Origin: Pinirhizobacter sp036499745
Lineage (GTDB): Bacteria > Pseudomonadota > Gammaproteobacteria > Xanthomonadales > Rhodanobacteraceae
Assembly (NCBI RefSeq): GCF_036499745.1
Contig: NZ_DASYDG010000032.1
Span: 1 to 64,000, forward strand
Direction of reading: 5' to 3'
DNA: 64,000 bases
Numbering within the stretch: the stretch's first letter is position 1; each line of letters opens with the position of its first letter. Under the pieces are notes generated by a model. That model had not been told where the DNA came from, did no database searches, and worked only from the letters and a program-made list of their open reading frames with translations. The translations under genes and the position numbers were made by a program. Below are positions 34,219-43,281 of the stretch, in pieces.

Positions 34219-34247
34219 ACTATACCGTCTGCCTTCACATACAGCAA
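34219..34247 (-). promoter_or_regulatory. ahpC promoter
   Basis: On the minus strand TTGCTG (34247-34242) and TATAGT (34224-34219) are 17 bases apart. The OxyR site abuts the -35 box on the upstream side, the position expected for OxyR activation. Confidence 0.65.
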
Positions 34248-34284
34248 ATCAATTGTTTGTATAGTTATGATAGACTAAGACTAT
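34248..34284. promoter_or_regulatory. OxyR binding site between ahpC and oxyR
   Basis: The half ATAG-N7-CTAT at 34270-34284 is perfect. The preceding half (34248-34262) is weaker (ATCA-N7-GTAT) but stands at the required 7-base spacing, giving the four-part OxyR pattern. The site reaches the first two bases of the oxyR start codon, so OxyR would also repress its own gene. Confidence 0.75.
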
Positions 34285-35200
34285 GAATATTCGAGACCTG
34301 CAATACCTCGTCGCCCTGGCCCAGCACAGGCATTTCGGCCGCGCGGCCGACGCCAGTTTCGTCAGCCAGCCCACCTTGAGCACCCAGATCAAGAAACTGG
34401 AAGACGAACTGGGCGTTTCACTGGTCGAACGCGCCCCGCGCAATGTGCTGCTTACCGAAGTCGGCGCGGAGATCGCCCGTCGCGCGCGTGGCATCCTGGC
34501 CGAGGTCGACCAGATCAAATCCATCGCCCAGCGCACGCGTGATCCCGAATCAGGCAGCTTGCGGCTGGGCATTTTCCCCACGCTCGGCCCCTACCTGCTG
34601 CCGCACATCGTGCCCCGGGTACGCGAGCGCTACCCACGTCTGGAACTGCTGCTGCGCGAGGAGAAATCCGACCAGATCGTGCACATGCTGCGAGAAGGTT
34701 CGCTTGACGCCGGCATCCTCGCCCTGCCCCTGCACGATGACAGCCTGCATACGGAATTCCTCTTCGAGGAGTCGTTCGTGCTGGCCGTGCCCGAGCAGCA
34801 TGCGCTCACGCAATCGCGCAAGCTCACCATGGACGATCTTGCCGACCAGAGCCTGCTGTTGCTCGAAGATGGACATTGCATGCGTGACCAGGCGCTGGAG
34901 GTGTGCCACATGGCCGGTGCCACGGAGAAGACCGGCTTCCGCGCCACCAGCCTTGAAACACTGCGCCAGATGGTCGCGGCGAATGTCGGCATTACCCTGC
35001 TGCCGGCGCTGTCGGTGAAACCGCCGGTGGCGCAGACCGGGCACGTGCGCCTGCTGCGCTTCGCCGAGCCCGCGCCGAGCCGCCGGATCGCCATGGTCTG
35101 GCGCAAGAGCTCGGCCGCCGGGGCGTTCCTGCATGGGGTGGCGGAGGTCATCCGCGCTCTTCCAGCCGACCTCTTCGACGACCACGACATCGCCGTCTGA
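34283..35200 (+). CDS. oxyR: Peroxide-sensing LysR-type regulator OxyR
   Basis: The 305-residue protein has an N-terminal winged helix (MNIRDLQYLVALAQHRHFGR, then ASFVSQPTLSTQIKKLE). The redox pair Cys199 and Cys208 in EDGHCMRDQALEVC is at the same numbers as in E. coli OxyR. Oxidation by hydrogen peroxide joins these cysteines and turns OxyR into an activator. It faces ahpC across 118 bp with a shared operator. There is a 7-base gap to the next gene on the same strand. Confidence 0.96.
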   Translation: MNIRDLQYLVALAQHRHFGRAADASFVSQPTLSTQIKKLEDELGVSLVERAPRNVLLTEVGAEIARRARGILAEVDQIKSIAQRTRDPESGSLRLGIFPTLGPYLLPHIVPRVRERYPRLELLLREEKSDQIVHMLREGSLDAGILALPLHDDSLHTEFLFEESFVLAVPEQHALTQSRKLTMDDLADQSLLLLEDGHCMRDQALEVCHMAGATEKTGFRATSLETLRQMVAANVGITLLPALSVKPPVAQTGHVRLLRFAEPAPSRRIAMVWRKSSAAGAFLHGVAEVIRALPADLFDDHDIAV

Positions 35201-35207
35201 CCATCCG

Positions 35208-35807
35208 ATGCGGCGCATCGTGCTGATCCTGCTGGCCGTCGTGGTCGTCTTAGGGGCGATTCACTGGTGGCATCAGCGCCCAGCCCATCCGGGGCCGGGC
35301 GTGCTGGCGCCTGATGCGCCGGTACAGGTGGATCTTGACCAGGACCAGGGCACCAGCCTGGTTCGCGGCGATGTCGTGCTGACCACGCGAGCCCATTTCT
35401 CGATGACAGCCCGCGTGCTTTCGCGCGAGGACTATGCCTTCGACGACCTCGCCTCCATCGTGCCGGTGGACCTTGCCATGGGGTGGGGGCGGATGTCCGA
35501 CACATCGGTGTTGAGCCGCATCGAGATCTCCCAATCGGGCCGGTTCTACTATTGGCACGTCGAACAATTTCCCATTCCCCAGGGGGAAATCGTGGCATCG
35601 AGCGCGAACATGCACATGATCCCCGCGGACGACGGCGTGAAACGCGCGCTGGGGCGGATCCGTCCGGGCCAGGTGGTGCACGTGGAAGGCTTCCTGGTCG
35701 ACATCAAGCGCCGCGATGGCTACGGGTGGCACACCTCGCTCAGTCGCACCGACTCAGGCGCGGGGGCGTGCGAGATCATCTACGTCGAATCAATCGTGGT
35801 TCAGTAG
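35208..35807 (+). CDS. Membrane-anchored protein of unknown function
   Basis: The 199-residue protein (ATG 35208) starts with a hydrophobic anchor (MRRIVLILLAVVVVLGAIHW) and a periplasmic part with beta-rich sequence, including FSMTARVLSREDYAFDD, the glycine/tryptophan AMGWGRMSD and FYYWHVEQFPIPQ, then GYGWHTSLSRTDSGAGACE near the end. Homologs are conserved hypothetical exported proteins. It follows oxyR closely, so it may be co-transcribed. Its last seven bases overlap apt, which is convergent. Confidence 0.8.
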   Translation: MRRIVLILLAVVVVLGAIHWWHQRPAHPGPGVLAPDAPVQVDLDQDQGTSLVRGDVVLTTRAHFSMTARVLSREDYAFDDLASIVPVDLAMGWGRMSDTSVLSRIEISQSGRFYYWHVEQFPIPQGEIVASSANMHMIPADDGVKRALGRIRPGQVVHVEGFLVDIKRRDGYGWHTSLSRTDSGAGACEIIYVESIVVQ

Positions 35808-36319
35808 CTCAAAAGCCTGTGCAGCGGGGTTTCGCCCAGCCAGCGGGCCCGCCCGTTGAGCGCGGTCAGTTCGATCACCACGCTACCGCCCACCACCGTG
35901 GCGCCCAAGTGCTCCACCAGGCGGCGTCCGGCTTCCAGGGTGCCGCCGGTGGCCAGTACGTCATCCACGATGATCGCGCGCTGCCCCGGGCGCAGGGCGT
36001 CGATGCGCGCCTCGAGCCGATCCATGCCGTACTCGAGCACGTAATCCACGCCGACCGTGAGCGGCGGCAGCTTGCCCGCCTTGCGCAGGGGCACGAATCC
36101 AGCTCCCAGCCGCGCCGCCATCGCAGCTCCGAAGATGAAGCCGCGTGATTCGATGCCGCAGACCACCTCCACGCCTGCGCCGCGCCATGGCTGGCACAGC
36201 AGGTCGAGGCAGCGGGCAAAGCCGTCGGGGCTGGCCAGCAGGGGCGTGATGTCCTTGAATCCAACGCCGGGGCGGGGGAAGTCCGGCACGTGCCGGACCA
36301 GCGCTTCGATCTCATCCAT
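35801..36319 (-). CDS. apt: Adenine phosphoribosyltransferase
   Basis: The 172-residue protein has the type I PRTase features: PDFPRPGVGFKDITPLLASP near 12-31, CGIESRGFIFGAAMAARLG near 57-75, VPLRKAGKLP near 80 and the PRPP loop IIVDDVLATGGT near 120-131. It salvages adenine to AMP. It is convergent with the unknown membrane protein gene. Confidence 0.96.
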   Translation of the reverse strand: MDEIEALVRHVPDFPRPGVGFKDITPLLASPDGFARCLDLLCQPWRGAGVEVVCGIESRGFIFGAAMAARLGAGFVPLRKAGKLPPLTVGVDYVLEYGMDRLEARIDALRPGQRAIIVDDVLATGGTLEAGRRLVEHLGATVVGGSVVIELTALNGRARWLGETPLHRLLSY

Positions 36320-36377
36320 CGCAAGGCTTCATCGTGGTGGGGAGGGACCCGCCCACGATAACCGAGGACGGTGACAC

Positions 36378-36650
36378 TCAGACGGGAAGCAGTCCCGGGA
36401 AATCGAGGTCGCCGCTACTGGCCACCGCGCGGGCCTCGGCAAGGTCGGCATCTACCGCGCGGACGATCGACTCGGCCGCGGCCGCACAGGCCTCGGGCAC
36501 CATCACGTTCAGCAAGTCACAGACCGGCAACTGCCCGATCCCCCCGGTAAGCAGCTCTCCGCTGACGAAGGCCGGGATCTCGGCGCGTTCGAGCGCATCC
36601 TTGACCAGGTGGGCGTCGAAGATGTTTACGGCGCGATAGACGATGTGCAT
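36378..36650 (-). CDS. DUF2007-type small protein
   Basis: The 90-residue protein begins MHIVYRAVNIFDAHLVKDAL and continues ERAEIPAFVSGELLTGGIGQ, the usual pattern of DUF2007 proteins, which fold like a ferredoxin-like signal or PII-like domain. No catalytic residues are evident. The gene stands alone between apt and the divergent glnS. Confidence 0.82.
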   Translation of the reverse strand: MHIVYRAVNIFDAHLVKDALERAEIPAFVSGELLTGGIGQLPVCDLLNVMVPEACAAAAESIVRAVDADLAEARAVASSGDLDFPGLLPV

Positions 36651-36736
36651 GGCTGCACGCTAGCGCGCGGCGGCCATGCCGCGCAAGACCGGGTAGAATC
36701 GAAGGCTTGTCTTAGGTCCTCCTGGAACACGAACCG

Positions 36737-38500
36737 ATGTCCACCGAACACCTGCCAACCGGCCCCACCGACGACGCCACGGGCGAAATCCGTGACTTCA
36801 TCCGGCAGATCGTTCGCGAGGACCTGGCCACGGGCAAGCACACCTTTATCCACACACGGTTCCCGCCCGAGCCCAATGGCTACCTGCATCTGGGCCACGC
36901 CAAGGCGATCTGCCTGAACTTCGGCCTGGCCCAGGAATTCGGCGGCGCCTGCAACCTGCGCCTGGACGACACCAATCCCGCCAAGGAAGACCCGGCCTTC
37001 GTCGATGCGATCAAACACGACGTGCACTGGCTCGGCTTCGACTGGTCCGAGCTTCGCCACGCCTCGGACTACTTCGGCGTGTTCTACCTGGCCGCCGAAA
37101 AATTGATCCAGCAGGGCGACGCCTATGTCGATGATCTCTCGCCCGAGGACATGCGCCAGTATCGCGGCACGCTCACCGAGTCCGGGCGCAACTCGCCCTT
37201 CCGCAACCGGGGTGTGGATGAAAACCTCGACCTCTTCCGCCGCATGCGCGCAGGCGAATTCGCCGACGGCGCAAAGACGCTGCGCGCGAAGATCGACATG
37301 GCCGCCGGCAACATCAACCTGCGCGATCCGGCCCTCTATCGCATTCGCAAGGTGACGCACCAGAACACCGGCGACACCTGGCCGATCTACCCCATGTACG
37401 ACTTCGCGCACAGCCTCTCCGACGCGCTTGAAGGCATCACCCATTCACTGTGCACGCTGGAATTCGAAGATCACCGCCCGTTGTACGACTGGTGCGTGGA
37501 CAAGGTTGACCTGGTCAACCATCCAGCGCTGTGGCAGCACCTTGTCGAGGCCGGCCTGCCCACGGTTCCCAGCAAGCCCCGCCAGATCGAATTCTCGCGC
37601 GGCAACATTTCCTACACGGTGATGAGCAAGCGCAAGCTGTTGAACCTCGTGCAGGGAAAACTCGTCGACGGCTGGGACGATCCGCGCATGCCCACGATCG
37701 CAGGCATCCGCCGCCGCGGCTTTACTGCTGCTGCGTTGCGCCTGTTCTGGGAGCGCATCGGCGTGAGCAAACAGAACAGCATGATCGACCTGGGGGTACT
37801 GGAAGGCTGCGTGCGCGAAGACCTCGACTCGCGCGCCGAACGGCGCATGGGTGTAGTGGATCCGCTCAAGGTCACCCTCACCAACCTGGATGCTTCCCAC
37901 GAGGAAACACTCACCTTTCCCAACCATCCGAAGGATGAATCCTTCGGTACAAGGCAGGTGCCTTTCAGCGCCAGCGTGTGGATCGAGCGGGAAGATTTTG
38001 AAGAGGTACCGCCGAAGGGTTTCCACCGGCTGAAACCCGAGGGCGAAGTGCGCATGCGTGGCGTGGGTATCATCCGCTGCGATGAAGTGATCAAGGACGC
38101 CGGCGGGGCCGTGGTGGAGCTGCGTTGTTCGCTTGATCCGGAAACCCGCCAGGGCATGCCCGGCGCCGACCGCAAGGTCAAGGGCACCATCCACTGGGTG
38201 AGTGCCCACCATGGCGTTCCGGCCGAGATCCGGCTATATGACCGCCTCTTCAACGTGGCCGACCCCGACGACGACAGCGACGGCAAGACCTACGAAGACC
38301 ACCTCAACCCCGAATCGGTGCGCGTCGTGCATGGCTATGTGGAACCGGCCGCCGCCACCCTCGCCGTGGACCAGCGCGTGCAGTTCGAGCGCATGGGCTA
38401 TTTCGTGCCCGATTCGCACGACCACGCCGCGCCCTCACGGATCGTCTTCAACCGCGTGGTTACCCTTCGCGACAGCTGGGCGAAGCAGGCCGGGAGATGA
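36737..38500 (+). CDS. glnS: Glutaminyl-tRNA synthetase
   Basis: The 587-residue class I synthetase has the HIGH region FPPEPNGYLHLGHAKAIC near 43-60 and the KMSKS-like VMSKRKLLNL near 295. The characteristic GlnRS stretches NLRLDDTNPAKED near 72-84 and KPRQIEFSRGNISYTV near 277 are present, followed by the C-terminal anticodon-binding barrels. Its presence means that Gln-tRNA is charged directly. ATG 36737 follows a short spacer; the last four bases overlap the next gene (ATGA). Confidence 0.97.
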   Translation: MSTEHLPTGPTDDATGEIRDFIRQIVREDLATGKHTFIHTRFPPEPNGYLHLGHAKAICLNFGLAQEFGGACNLRLDDTNPAKEDPAFVDAIKHDVHWLGFDWSELRHASDYFGVFYLAAEKLIQQGDAYVDDLSPEDMRQYRGTLTESGRNSPFRNRGVDENLDLFRRMRAGEFADGAKTLRAKIDMAAGNINLRDPALYRIRKVTHQNTGDTWPIYPMYDFAHSLSDALEGITHSLCTLEFEDHRPLYDWCVDKVDLVNHPALWQHLVEAGLPTVPSKPRQIEFSRGNISYTVMSKRKLLNLVQGKLVDGWDDPRMPTIAGIRRRGFTAAALRLFWERIGVSKQNSMIDLGVLEGCVREDLDSRAERRMGVVDPLKVTLTNLDASHEETLTFPNHPKDESFGTRQVPFSASVWIEREDFEEVPPKGFHRLKPEGEVRMRGVGIIRCDEVIKDAGGAVVELRCSLDPETRQGMPGADRKVKGTIHWVSAHHGVPAEIRLYDRLFNVADPDDDSDGKTYEDHLNPESVRVVHGYVEPAAATLAVDQRVQFERMGYFVPDSHDHAAPSRIVFNRVVTLRDSWAKQAGR

Positions 38501-39060
38501 CCATGTTACTGGCACAGATCCACCTGACCCTCCCCGTCTGGGTCAACGATCTTGTCGATGACCGACACGTATACGCGTCGGACGAAGACAAGGTCGGCCT
38601 GGCCATCGCGCTGTCAGCGGGTAACCTTGAACACCGTACCGGTGGCCCTTTCGGCGCCCTGGTGTTCGATGGCGAGGGGCGGGTGGTCGCTGCCGGGGTC
38701 AACCGGGTGGTGCCGCACAACTGTTCGGTGGCCCACGCGGAAATCATGGCCTACATGAGCGCGCAGCAGCGCCTGCAGCGTTTTCGCCTGAATGACGGCG
38801 GCGGCCGTTATGTCCTGGCCACCAGTTCGCAACCTTGCTGCCAATGTTACGGCGCCACGGTATGGGCGGGTGTGGATGAACTGCTGATCGGCGCACGCTC
38901 GACCGATGTGGAAGAACTGACCGAGTTCGACGAAGGCCCGCTTCCCGCCGACTGGAAGGGAGAACTGGAACGACGCGGCATCGCGGTACGTACGGATATC
39001 CTTCGCGACGACGCCCGCAAGGTATTGGCCGTCTACGGGCAGGAAGGCCCGGCGTATTGA
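38497..39060 (+). CDS. Zinc-dependent nucleoside/guanine deaminase family protein
   Basis: The 187-residue protein has the deaminase zinc site: the His and catalytic Glu in VAHAEIMAYMSAQQ near 80, and the Cys pair in TSSQPCCQCYGATVWAGV near 113-116. The sequence between these is that of the CMP/dCMP and guanine deaminase group rather than TadA. It would deaminate a free base or nucleoside in the cytosol. It overlaps both glnS (ATGA) and the next gene (TTGA), so the three are translationally linked. Confidence 0.88.
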   Translation: MTMLLAQIHLTLPVWVNDLVDDRHVYASDEDKVGLAIALSAGNLEHRTGGPFGALVFDGEGRVVAAGVNRVVPHNCSVAHAEIMAYMSAQQRLQRFRLNDGGGRYVLATSSQPCCQCYGATVWAGVDELLIGARSTDVEELTEFDEGPLPADWKGELERRGIAVRTDILRDDARKVLAVYGQEGPAY

Positions 39061-39749
39061 GCCGCTGGCGCGCCGCGTTGCCCCTCCTCCTGCTGGTGGC
39101 AACCGGCATCGTGCTTTTCGGTTCCGGCACCTTTGACCGGCTGAGCCCCACGAACCTGGTCGCCGACCAGGACATGCTTCACGCGATGGTGGCAGCGAGC
39201 CCGGTGTCCACTCGCCTGGCCTTTATCGGCTTGTTGACGCTGGCGGTATCAACGGGCATCCCCGGCACCGTGGTGATCATCTTTGCAGGCGGATTGATGT
39301 TCGGTCTCGTCGATGGCGCCATGTGTTCCACCATCGGCCTGGTGCTTGGGTCGCTTTTGCTTTTCCTGGCCAGCCGGTATGCCTTCGGTGCAGGCTCCAG
39401 GCATCCACCGGTGCTGGCCGAACGGCTGCGCCATGGCTTCAACAGCCATCCGGTGAGCTACACCCTGTTCCTGCGCCTGGTCCCGGTGCTGCCCTTCGGC
39501 GGCATGACGGTGGCCCTGGCCTGGCTGCGCTGCCCGTTATGGTTGTTCCTGGGTGCCACGGCGGCAGGCGGGGCCGTCACCACCTTGTTCGAGACATCCA
39601 TTGGCGCGGGACTGGACGTAGCCATGGCGCAAGGCCAGCGGCTGGACGCCAGCTTGCTGCTGAACCATCACGTATTGATACCGATGGGGGCATTGGCCCT
39701 GCTGGCACTGCTTCCGCTGCTGGTGGGCCGCCTGCGCGGCCGGCCATGA
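39057..39749 (+). CDS. TVP38/TMEM64 (VTT domain) membrane protein
   Basis: Translation appears to start at a TTG that overlaps the upstream stop codon (TTGA at 39057), giving 230 residues. The VTT-domain pattern is present: ALAVSTGIPGTVVIIFAGGL near 61-80, the glycine loop with LASRYAFG near 104, and FLRLVPVLPFGGMTVALAWL near 138-157. Five or six membrane segments are seen. Such proteins are linked to lipid scrambling or membrane homeostasis. Confidence 0.85.
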   Translation: MSRWRAALPLLLLVATGIVLFGSGTFDRLSPTNLVADQDMLHAMVAASPVSTRLAFIGLLTLAVSTGIPGTVVIIFAGGLMFGLVDGAMCSTIGLVLGSLLLFLASRYAFGAGSRHPPVLAERLRHGFNSHPVSYTLFLRLVPVLPFGGMTVALAWLRCPLWLFLGATAAGGAVTTLFETSIGAGLDVAMAQGQRLDASLLLNHHVLIPMGALALLALLPLLVGRLRGRP

Positions 39750-39753
39750 AGCC

Positions 39754-40119
39754 CTAGCGCATCGCCCGGATCAAGCCGCTGCGTGCGTGGATCTTGCCGC
39801 AGCCGGTGCAACGGCGGGAGATGCCATGTCGGCTCTCGCGTTCGGCCTGGAGCAGGCACCCGCAGACAAAACAACTCGGCGCCACCCCTGATTTCCACCG
39901 CAACAGCCGCAAGGTGGACACCCACACCAGGGCGGCGGCCAGGATGAGCAAGGCGTAGCCCGACATGGCGGTAAAGGTGATGGCAGAGCCGGCAGGGTCG
40001 TCAACCATCCGGCGGCCCACGCCTGCCAGCGCCGCGCCCGACGCCACCACGCACGTGGCCGGGGCATACAGGCGAAAGAACATGCGCGAGAGGTAGGTCA
40101 CGGTCGTCAGTTTAGCCAT
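39754..40119 (-). CDS. Two-helix membrane protein with a C-terminal zinc ribbon
   Basis: The 121-residue protein has two hydrophobic segments (about 15-35 and 45-68). Then come SCFVCGCLLQAERESRHG and RRCTGCGKIH, four cysteines in two CxxC-type knuckles that would bind zinc at the cytosolic face. The family is not recognised. The ATG at 40119 is adequate. Convergent with the TVP38 gene, four bases apart. Confidence 0.7.
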   Translation of the reverse strand: MAKLTTVTYLSRMFFRLYAPATCVVASGAALAGVGRRMVDDPAGSAITFTAMSGYALLILAAALVWVSTLRLLRWKSGVAPSCFVCGCLLQAERESRHGISRRCTGCGKIHARSGLIRAMR

Positions 40120-40225
40120 GATGTGGCGCAGAGCGTGTCCTGACCGCCGTGCAAGACGGGTGAATGCTGCACGCCATCACCACGAAGCAGCAGCGACCAT
40201 GCCCGCATCCGGCAAGGAACCCGAC

Positions 40226-40633
40226 ATGGCCCATCGACAGCACGCTGAGTCTTACACCATCGATCACTTCGAGGCGGTGGACGACAGCACCCAGATCGAA
40301 CCGCAGCACCTTCCCCAGGCTTGTGCCGTTCTTTCCGGCGCCCCGGACCGCGAATGGCATCAATACTTCGTGGAATCGGCCCGGCAAGTGGAGCTGGCAC
40401 ACCCAGGCATGCGGCTGGAATTGCTGGCCGACCGCCTGCGCTTCTTTACCCGTGCCTCGACGGCCGAAGATGCCTGCTCCGCCGTGGTGGCAGCAGTCCG
40501 CGACACCAACCGTGCATACATGGCGGTACGCGAAGCTGAGAACCGCCGCACCGCCCAACGCCGCGCGGAGGTCGAGGATCTGGGCAAACGGCTCAAGGTC
40601 ATCAGCAAGAACCTCGATAAGGCAGCGGGCTGA
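40226..40633 (+). CDS. Small soluble protein of unknown function
   Basis: ATG 40226 (MAHRQHAESYTIDHFEAVDD) is preceded by AAGGA at a good distance; an in-frame ATG at 40199 is an alternative. The 135-residue product is hydrophilic and acidic at first, and its last 60 residues are a charged helix (AYMAVREAENRRTAQRRAEV, ending KVISKNLDKAAG) that could form a coiled coil. No domain is recognised. Confidence 0.65.
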   Translation: MAHRQHAESYTIDHFEAVDDSTQIEPQHLPQACAVLSGAPDREWHQYFVESARQVELAHPGMRLELLADRLRFFTRASTAEDACSAVVAAVRDTNRAYMAVREAENRRTAQRRAEVEDLGKRLKVISKNLDKAAG

Positions 40634-40745
40634 TCATTAACCGTGTGCGTTTCCGGCAATCCTTCACCATGAACGAAATATTCCTTCCGGCGTTGGTTAC
40701 GTTACGCGGCTGGGTGGAGCATTCGACTTAGGGATAAAAGCAAAC

Positions 40746-40994
40746 TTGCGCAAATGGATCTGCATTATCGCCGGCGGCCCCGACCATGGCGCGCTGGTGC
40801 CGCAATGGTGCGACTTCACCGATTCGATGCCGCCGCCGTTCGATTCCAGCGACGGCCGACCGCTCGAGCCGATTACCTGCGTTAGCAATGGCGACGATCA
40901 TCGCTGCGTGATGATGCACCCGCGCGCCAGTCCCTTCGAAGTGGACGCGGCGGTGGCGATGCTGACAGCTGCGATGGAGACGCCGCCTATTTGA
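40746..40994 (+). CDS. Small cysteine-containing protein of unknown function
   Basis: The 82-codon frame has strong G/C at third positions, which supports coding. It has no ATG at its head; a TTG at 40746 (reading RKWICIIAGGPDHGALVPQW after the start) is the likely start. Cysteines occur in WICII, PQWCDF, ITCVSN and DHRCVMM. No signal peptide is seen. Its end overlaps the convergent gene at 40987 by eight bases. Moderately sure it is real. Confidence 0.5.
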   Translation: MRKWICIIAGGPDHGALVPQWCDFTDSMPPPFDSSDGRPLEPITCVSNGDDHRCVMMHPRASPFEVDAAVAMLTAAMETPPI

Positions 40995-41424
40995 CGGTGA
41001 CGGTGATTTTCTTCGACACGATCGACGGGTCAAAGGGGATGTGGTTCTCGTCGCCCAGTTCCAGTTGCAATGTGTGCCTGCCCGGGGTCAGCTTCAACTG
41101 GGTTTCGGTCTGGCCCTTGCCGAAGTGGATATGGGTGGCGTCGTTGGGAATGGGCACGCCGGCAGCAGGCAGGGTGTCCACATCCACCAGCAGGTGATGG
41201 TGCCCGGTACCCTCCTTCTTCATCCCGGCCGGCGCGATACCCATGCCCTTCAGGCCAAAGACCACGGTGACCTCGGGACCGACAGTGGCGCCATCCCTGG
41301 GCGAAACGATGTAGACCACGGCGCCCGCCGGGGCCTTGGTGACCGGCAGTGCCGGGGCATCGGCGGCCATGGCAGTGGCCGTGGCCAGTGAGGCGAGCGC
41401 CAGGCTCATGATCAGTCGCTTCAT
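40987..41424 (-). CDS. Periplasmic DUF4399 protein
   Basis: The 145-residue protein starts with a signal peptide (MKRLIMSLALASLATATAMA, cut before ADAPAL). A single domain follows with YIVSPRDGATVGPEVTVVF, the histidine-rich EGTGHHHLLVDVD and IHFGKGQTETQLKL, then GRHTLQLELGDENHIPFDP. This matches DUF4399, a small immunoglobulin-like exported domain. The three-histidine stretch may bind a metal, but this is inference. Confidence 0.87.
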   Translation of the reverse strand: MKRLIMSLALASLATATAMAADAPALPVTKAPAGAVVYIVSPRDGATVGPEVTVVFGLKGMGIAPAGMKKEGTGHHHLLVDVDTLPAAGVPIPNDATHIHFGKGQTETQLKLTPGRHTLQLELGDENHIPFDPSIVSKKITVTVK

Positions 41425-41584
41425 CGGTGGGTCTCCTTCGACGGGGGGAGGGTGAGTATAGGCGCGAGCCGCCGATGACCGGAGGGATTCGACCTTGGTC
41501 GGGTGGCATCAGGCCCTCGTCCATTTACCATGGGCAGATTCGTGGGCCACACGGGCCCGCGTGCTTGCCATCAGGGGGTAGACC

Positions 41585-43219
41585 ATGTCGAACGCCACGG
41601 CCAAGGCGGGAATACTGGCACGGGAACGCACCGTTGCCGGACCGAAGTTCAACCGTTGGCTGGTGCCGCCCGCGGCGCTGGCCATCCACCTTTCCATCGG
41701 CATGGCCTACGGCTTCTCGGTGTTCTGGTTGCCGATGACCAAGCTGCTCTCAGGCACCGATGCCGCTGCCTGCGCGAATCTGGGCTTCTTTGCCGAGATG
41801 TTCACCAGCACCTGCAACTGGACGGTCCCGTCCGTCAACCATGTGTTCGAAACCTTCATCGCCGTGTTGGGCATTTCCGCTTTCATCTGGGGCGGCTGGC
41901 TTGAGCACGCCGGGCCACGCAAGGCAGGTTTCTACGCCGCGCTGTGCTGGGGAGGCGGCCTGGTACTGGGAGGCATCGGCGTATCCATCCACCAGCTCTG
42001 GCTGGTGTACTTAGGCTGTGGATTGATCGGTGGCATCGGCCAGGGCATCGGCTACATCACGCCCGTTTCCACGCTGATCAAATGGTTCCCCGACCGGCGC
42101 GGCCTGGCTACCGGCTTTGCGATCATGGGCTTCGGCGGCGGTGCGATGATCGGTGCCCCGATCGCGGTGAAGTTGATGTCCGTGTTCACCGTCGGCACCG
42201 TGTCGGGCGTGGCCGCCACCCTGATGACGATGGGAGCGATCTACCTGGTTGCGATGTCGCTGGGCGCCTTCGGCTTCCGCGTACCGCCCAATGGCTGGAA
42301 GCCGGCTGGCTGGGTGCCCAAGCCCAAGAAAACCGAAGGGCTGATCTCGAACCACCATGTACACCTGTCGCGCGCCTGGCGCACACCGCAATTCTGGATG
42401 GTCTGGGTCGTGCTATGCCTGAATGTCACCGCCGGCATCGGGGTGCTGTCCATGGCAAGCCCCATGTTCCAGGAGGTCTTCGGCGGCAAGCTGCTGGGCC
42501 TGTCGACTTCCAGCACCGCGGGCCTGACCATCGAGCAGAAGGCTGCCATTGCCGCCGCCGCCGCGGGCCTGGTGGGGTTGATCAGCCTCTTCAATAGCGT
42601 CGGCCGCCTGGCCTGGGCCTCGGCGTCCGACTACCTCGGGCGCAAGACCACCTACTTCGTGTTTTTCGTCCTGGGCATCATCCTGTATTGCATCCTGCCG
42701 ACGCTCGGCCACATGGGCCTGGCCGCGTTGTTCGTGATCACCGTATGCGTGGTGATATCGATGTATGGCGGAGGCTTTGCCACGGTCCCGGCGTACCTGG
42801 CCGATCTCTTCGGCACGCAGATGGTCGGCGCCATCCACGGACGATTGCTCACCGCATGGTCGGTAGCGGGCGTGATCGGACCGGTGCTGATCGCTTCGCT
42901 TCGAGAAACGCAACTCAAGGCCGGCGTGGCCAACACGCTGGTATACGACCGCACGCTTTACATCCTGGCAGGGCTGCTGCTGGTGGGCCTGATTGCCAAT
43001 GCGATGGTTCGACCGGTGAACCCGAAATACCACATGACCGAGGCTGAACTCGCGCACGAACGTTCGCTGCAACACGAGGCGACGACCGATGAAGCGAAGC
43101 TGGCCGCAGCGGCGCGCGGCCCGTTCGGCGTCATCGGCGTGCTGGCCTGGCTCGCGGTGGGCATCCCGTTCCTGATCGGTGTATACATCGCGCTGGCCAA
43201 GGCAGCGGCACTGTTTTAA
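41585..43219 (+). CDS. OFA-family MFS transporter (oxalate/formate antiporter-like)
   Basis: The 544-residue protein has 12 membrane segments with the OFA pattern. The first helix contains PPAALAIHLSIGMAYGFSVF, and a long periplasmic loop follows with FFAEMFTSTCNWTVPSVNHV. The MFS motif GGIGQGIGYITPVSTLIKWF is near 150 and FNSVGRLAWASASDYLGRKT near 335. The C-terminal part has a 40-residue charged stretch and an extra helix after the twelfth. Substrate may be a small organic acid; not known. Confidence 0.9.
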   Translation: MSNATAKAGILARERTVAGPKFNRWLVPPAALAIHLSIGMAYGFSVFWLPMTKLLSGTDAAACANLGFFAEMFTSTCNWTVPSVNHVFETFIAVLGISAFIWGGWLEHAGPRKAGFYAALCWGGGLVLGGIGVSIHQLWLVYLGCGLIGGIGQGIGYITPVSTLIKWFPDRRGLATGFAIMGFGGGAMIGAPIAVKLMSVFTVGTVSGVAATLMTMGAIYLVAMSLGAFGFRVPPNGWKPAGWVPKPKKTEGLISNHHVHLSRAWRTPQFWMVWVVLCLNVTAGIGVLSMASPMFQEVFGGKLLGLSTSSTAGLTIEQKAAIAAAAAGLVGLISLFNSVGRLAWASASDYLGRKTTYFVFFVLGIILYCILPTLGHMGLAALFVITVCVVISMYGGGFATVPAYLADLFGTQMVGAIHGRLLTAWSVAGVIGPVLIASLRETQLKAGVANTLVYDRTLYILAGLLLVGLIANAMVRPVNPKYHMTEAELAHERSLQHEATTDEAKLAAAARGPFGVIGVLAWLAVGIPFLIGVYIALAKAAALF

Positions 43220-43241
43220 GCGCTCGCGTGGCGAGAGAGAG

Positions 43242-43274
43242 AACGGCCCGGGTTCGCACCCGGGCCGTTTTTTT
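43242..43274 (+). terminator. Intrinsic terminator of the OFA transporter gene
   Basis: AACGGCCCGGGT (43242-43253) and ACCCGGGCCGTT (43258-43269) form a perfect 12-bp stem with a TCGC loop, followed by a run of seven T. Confidence 0.92.
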
Positions 43275-43281
43275 GCGGCCA

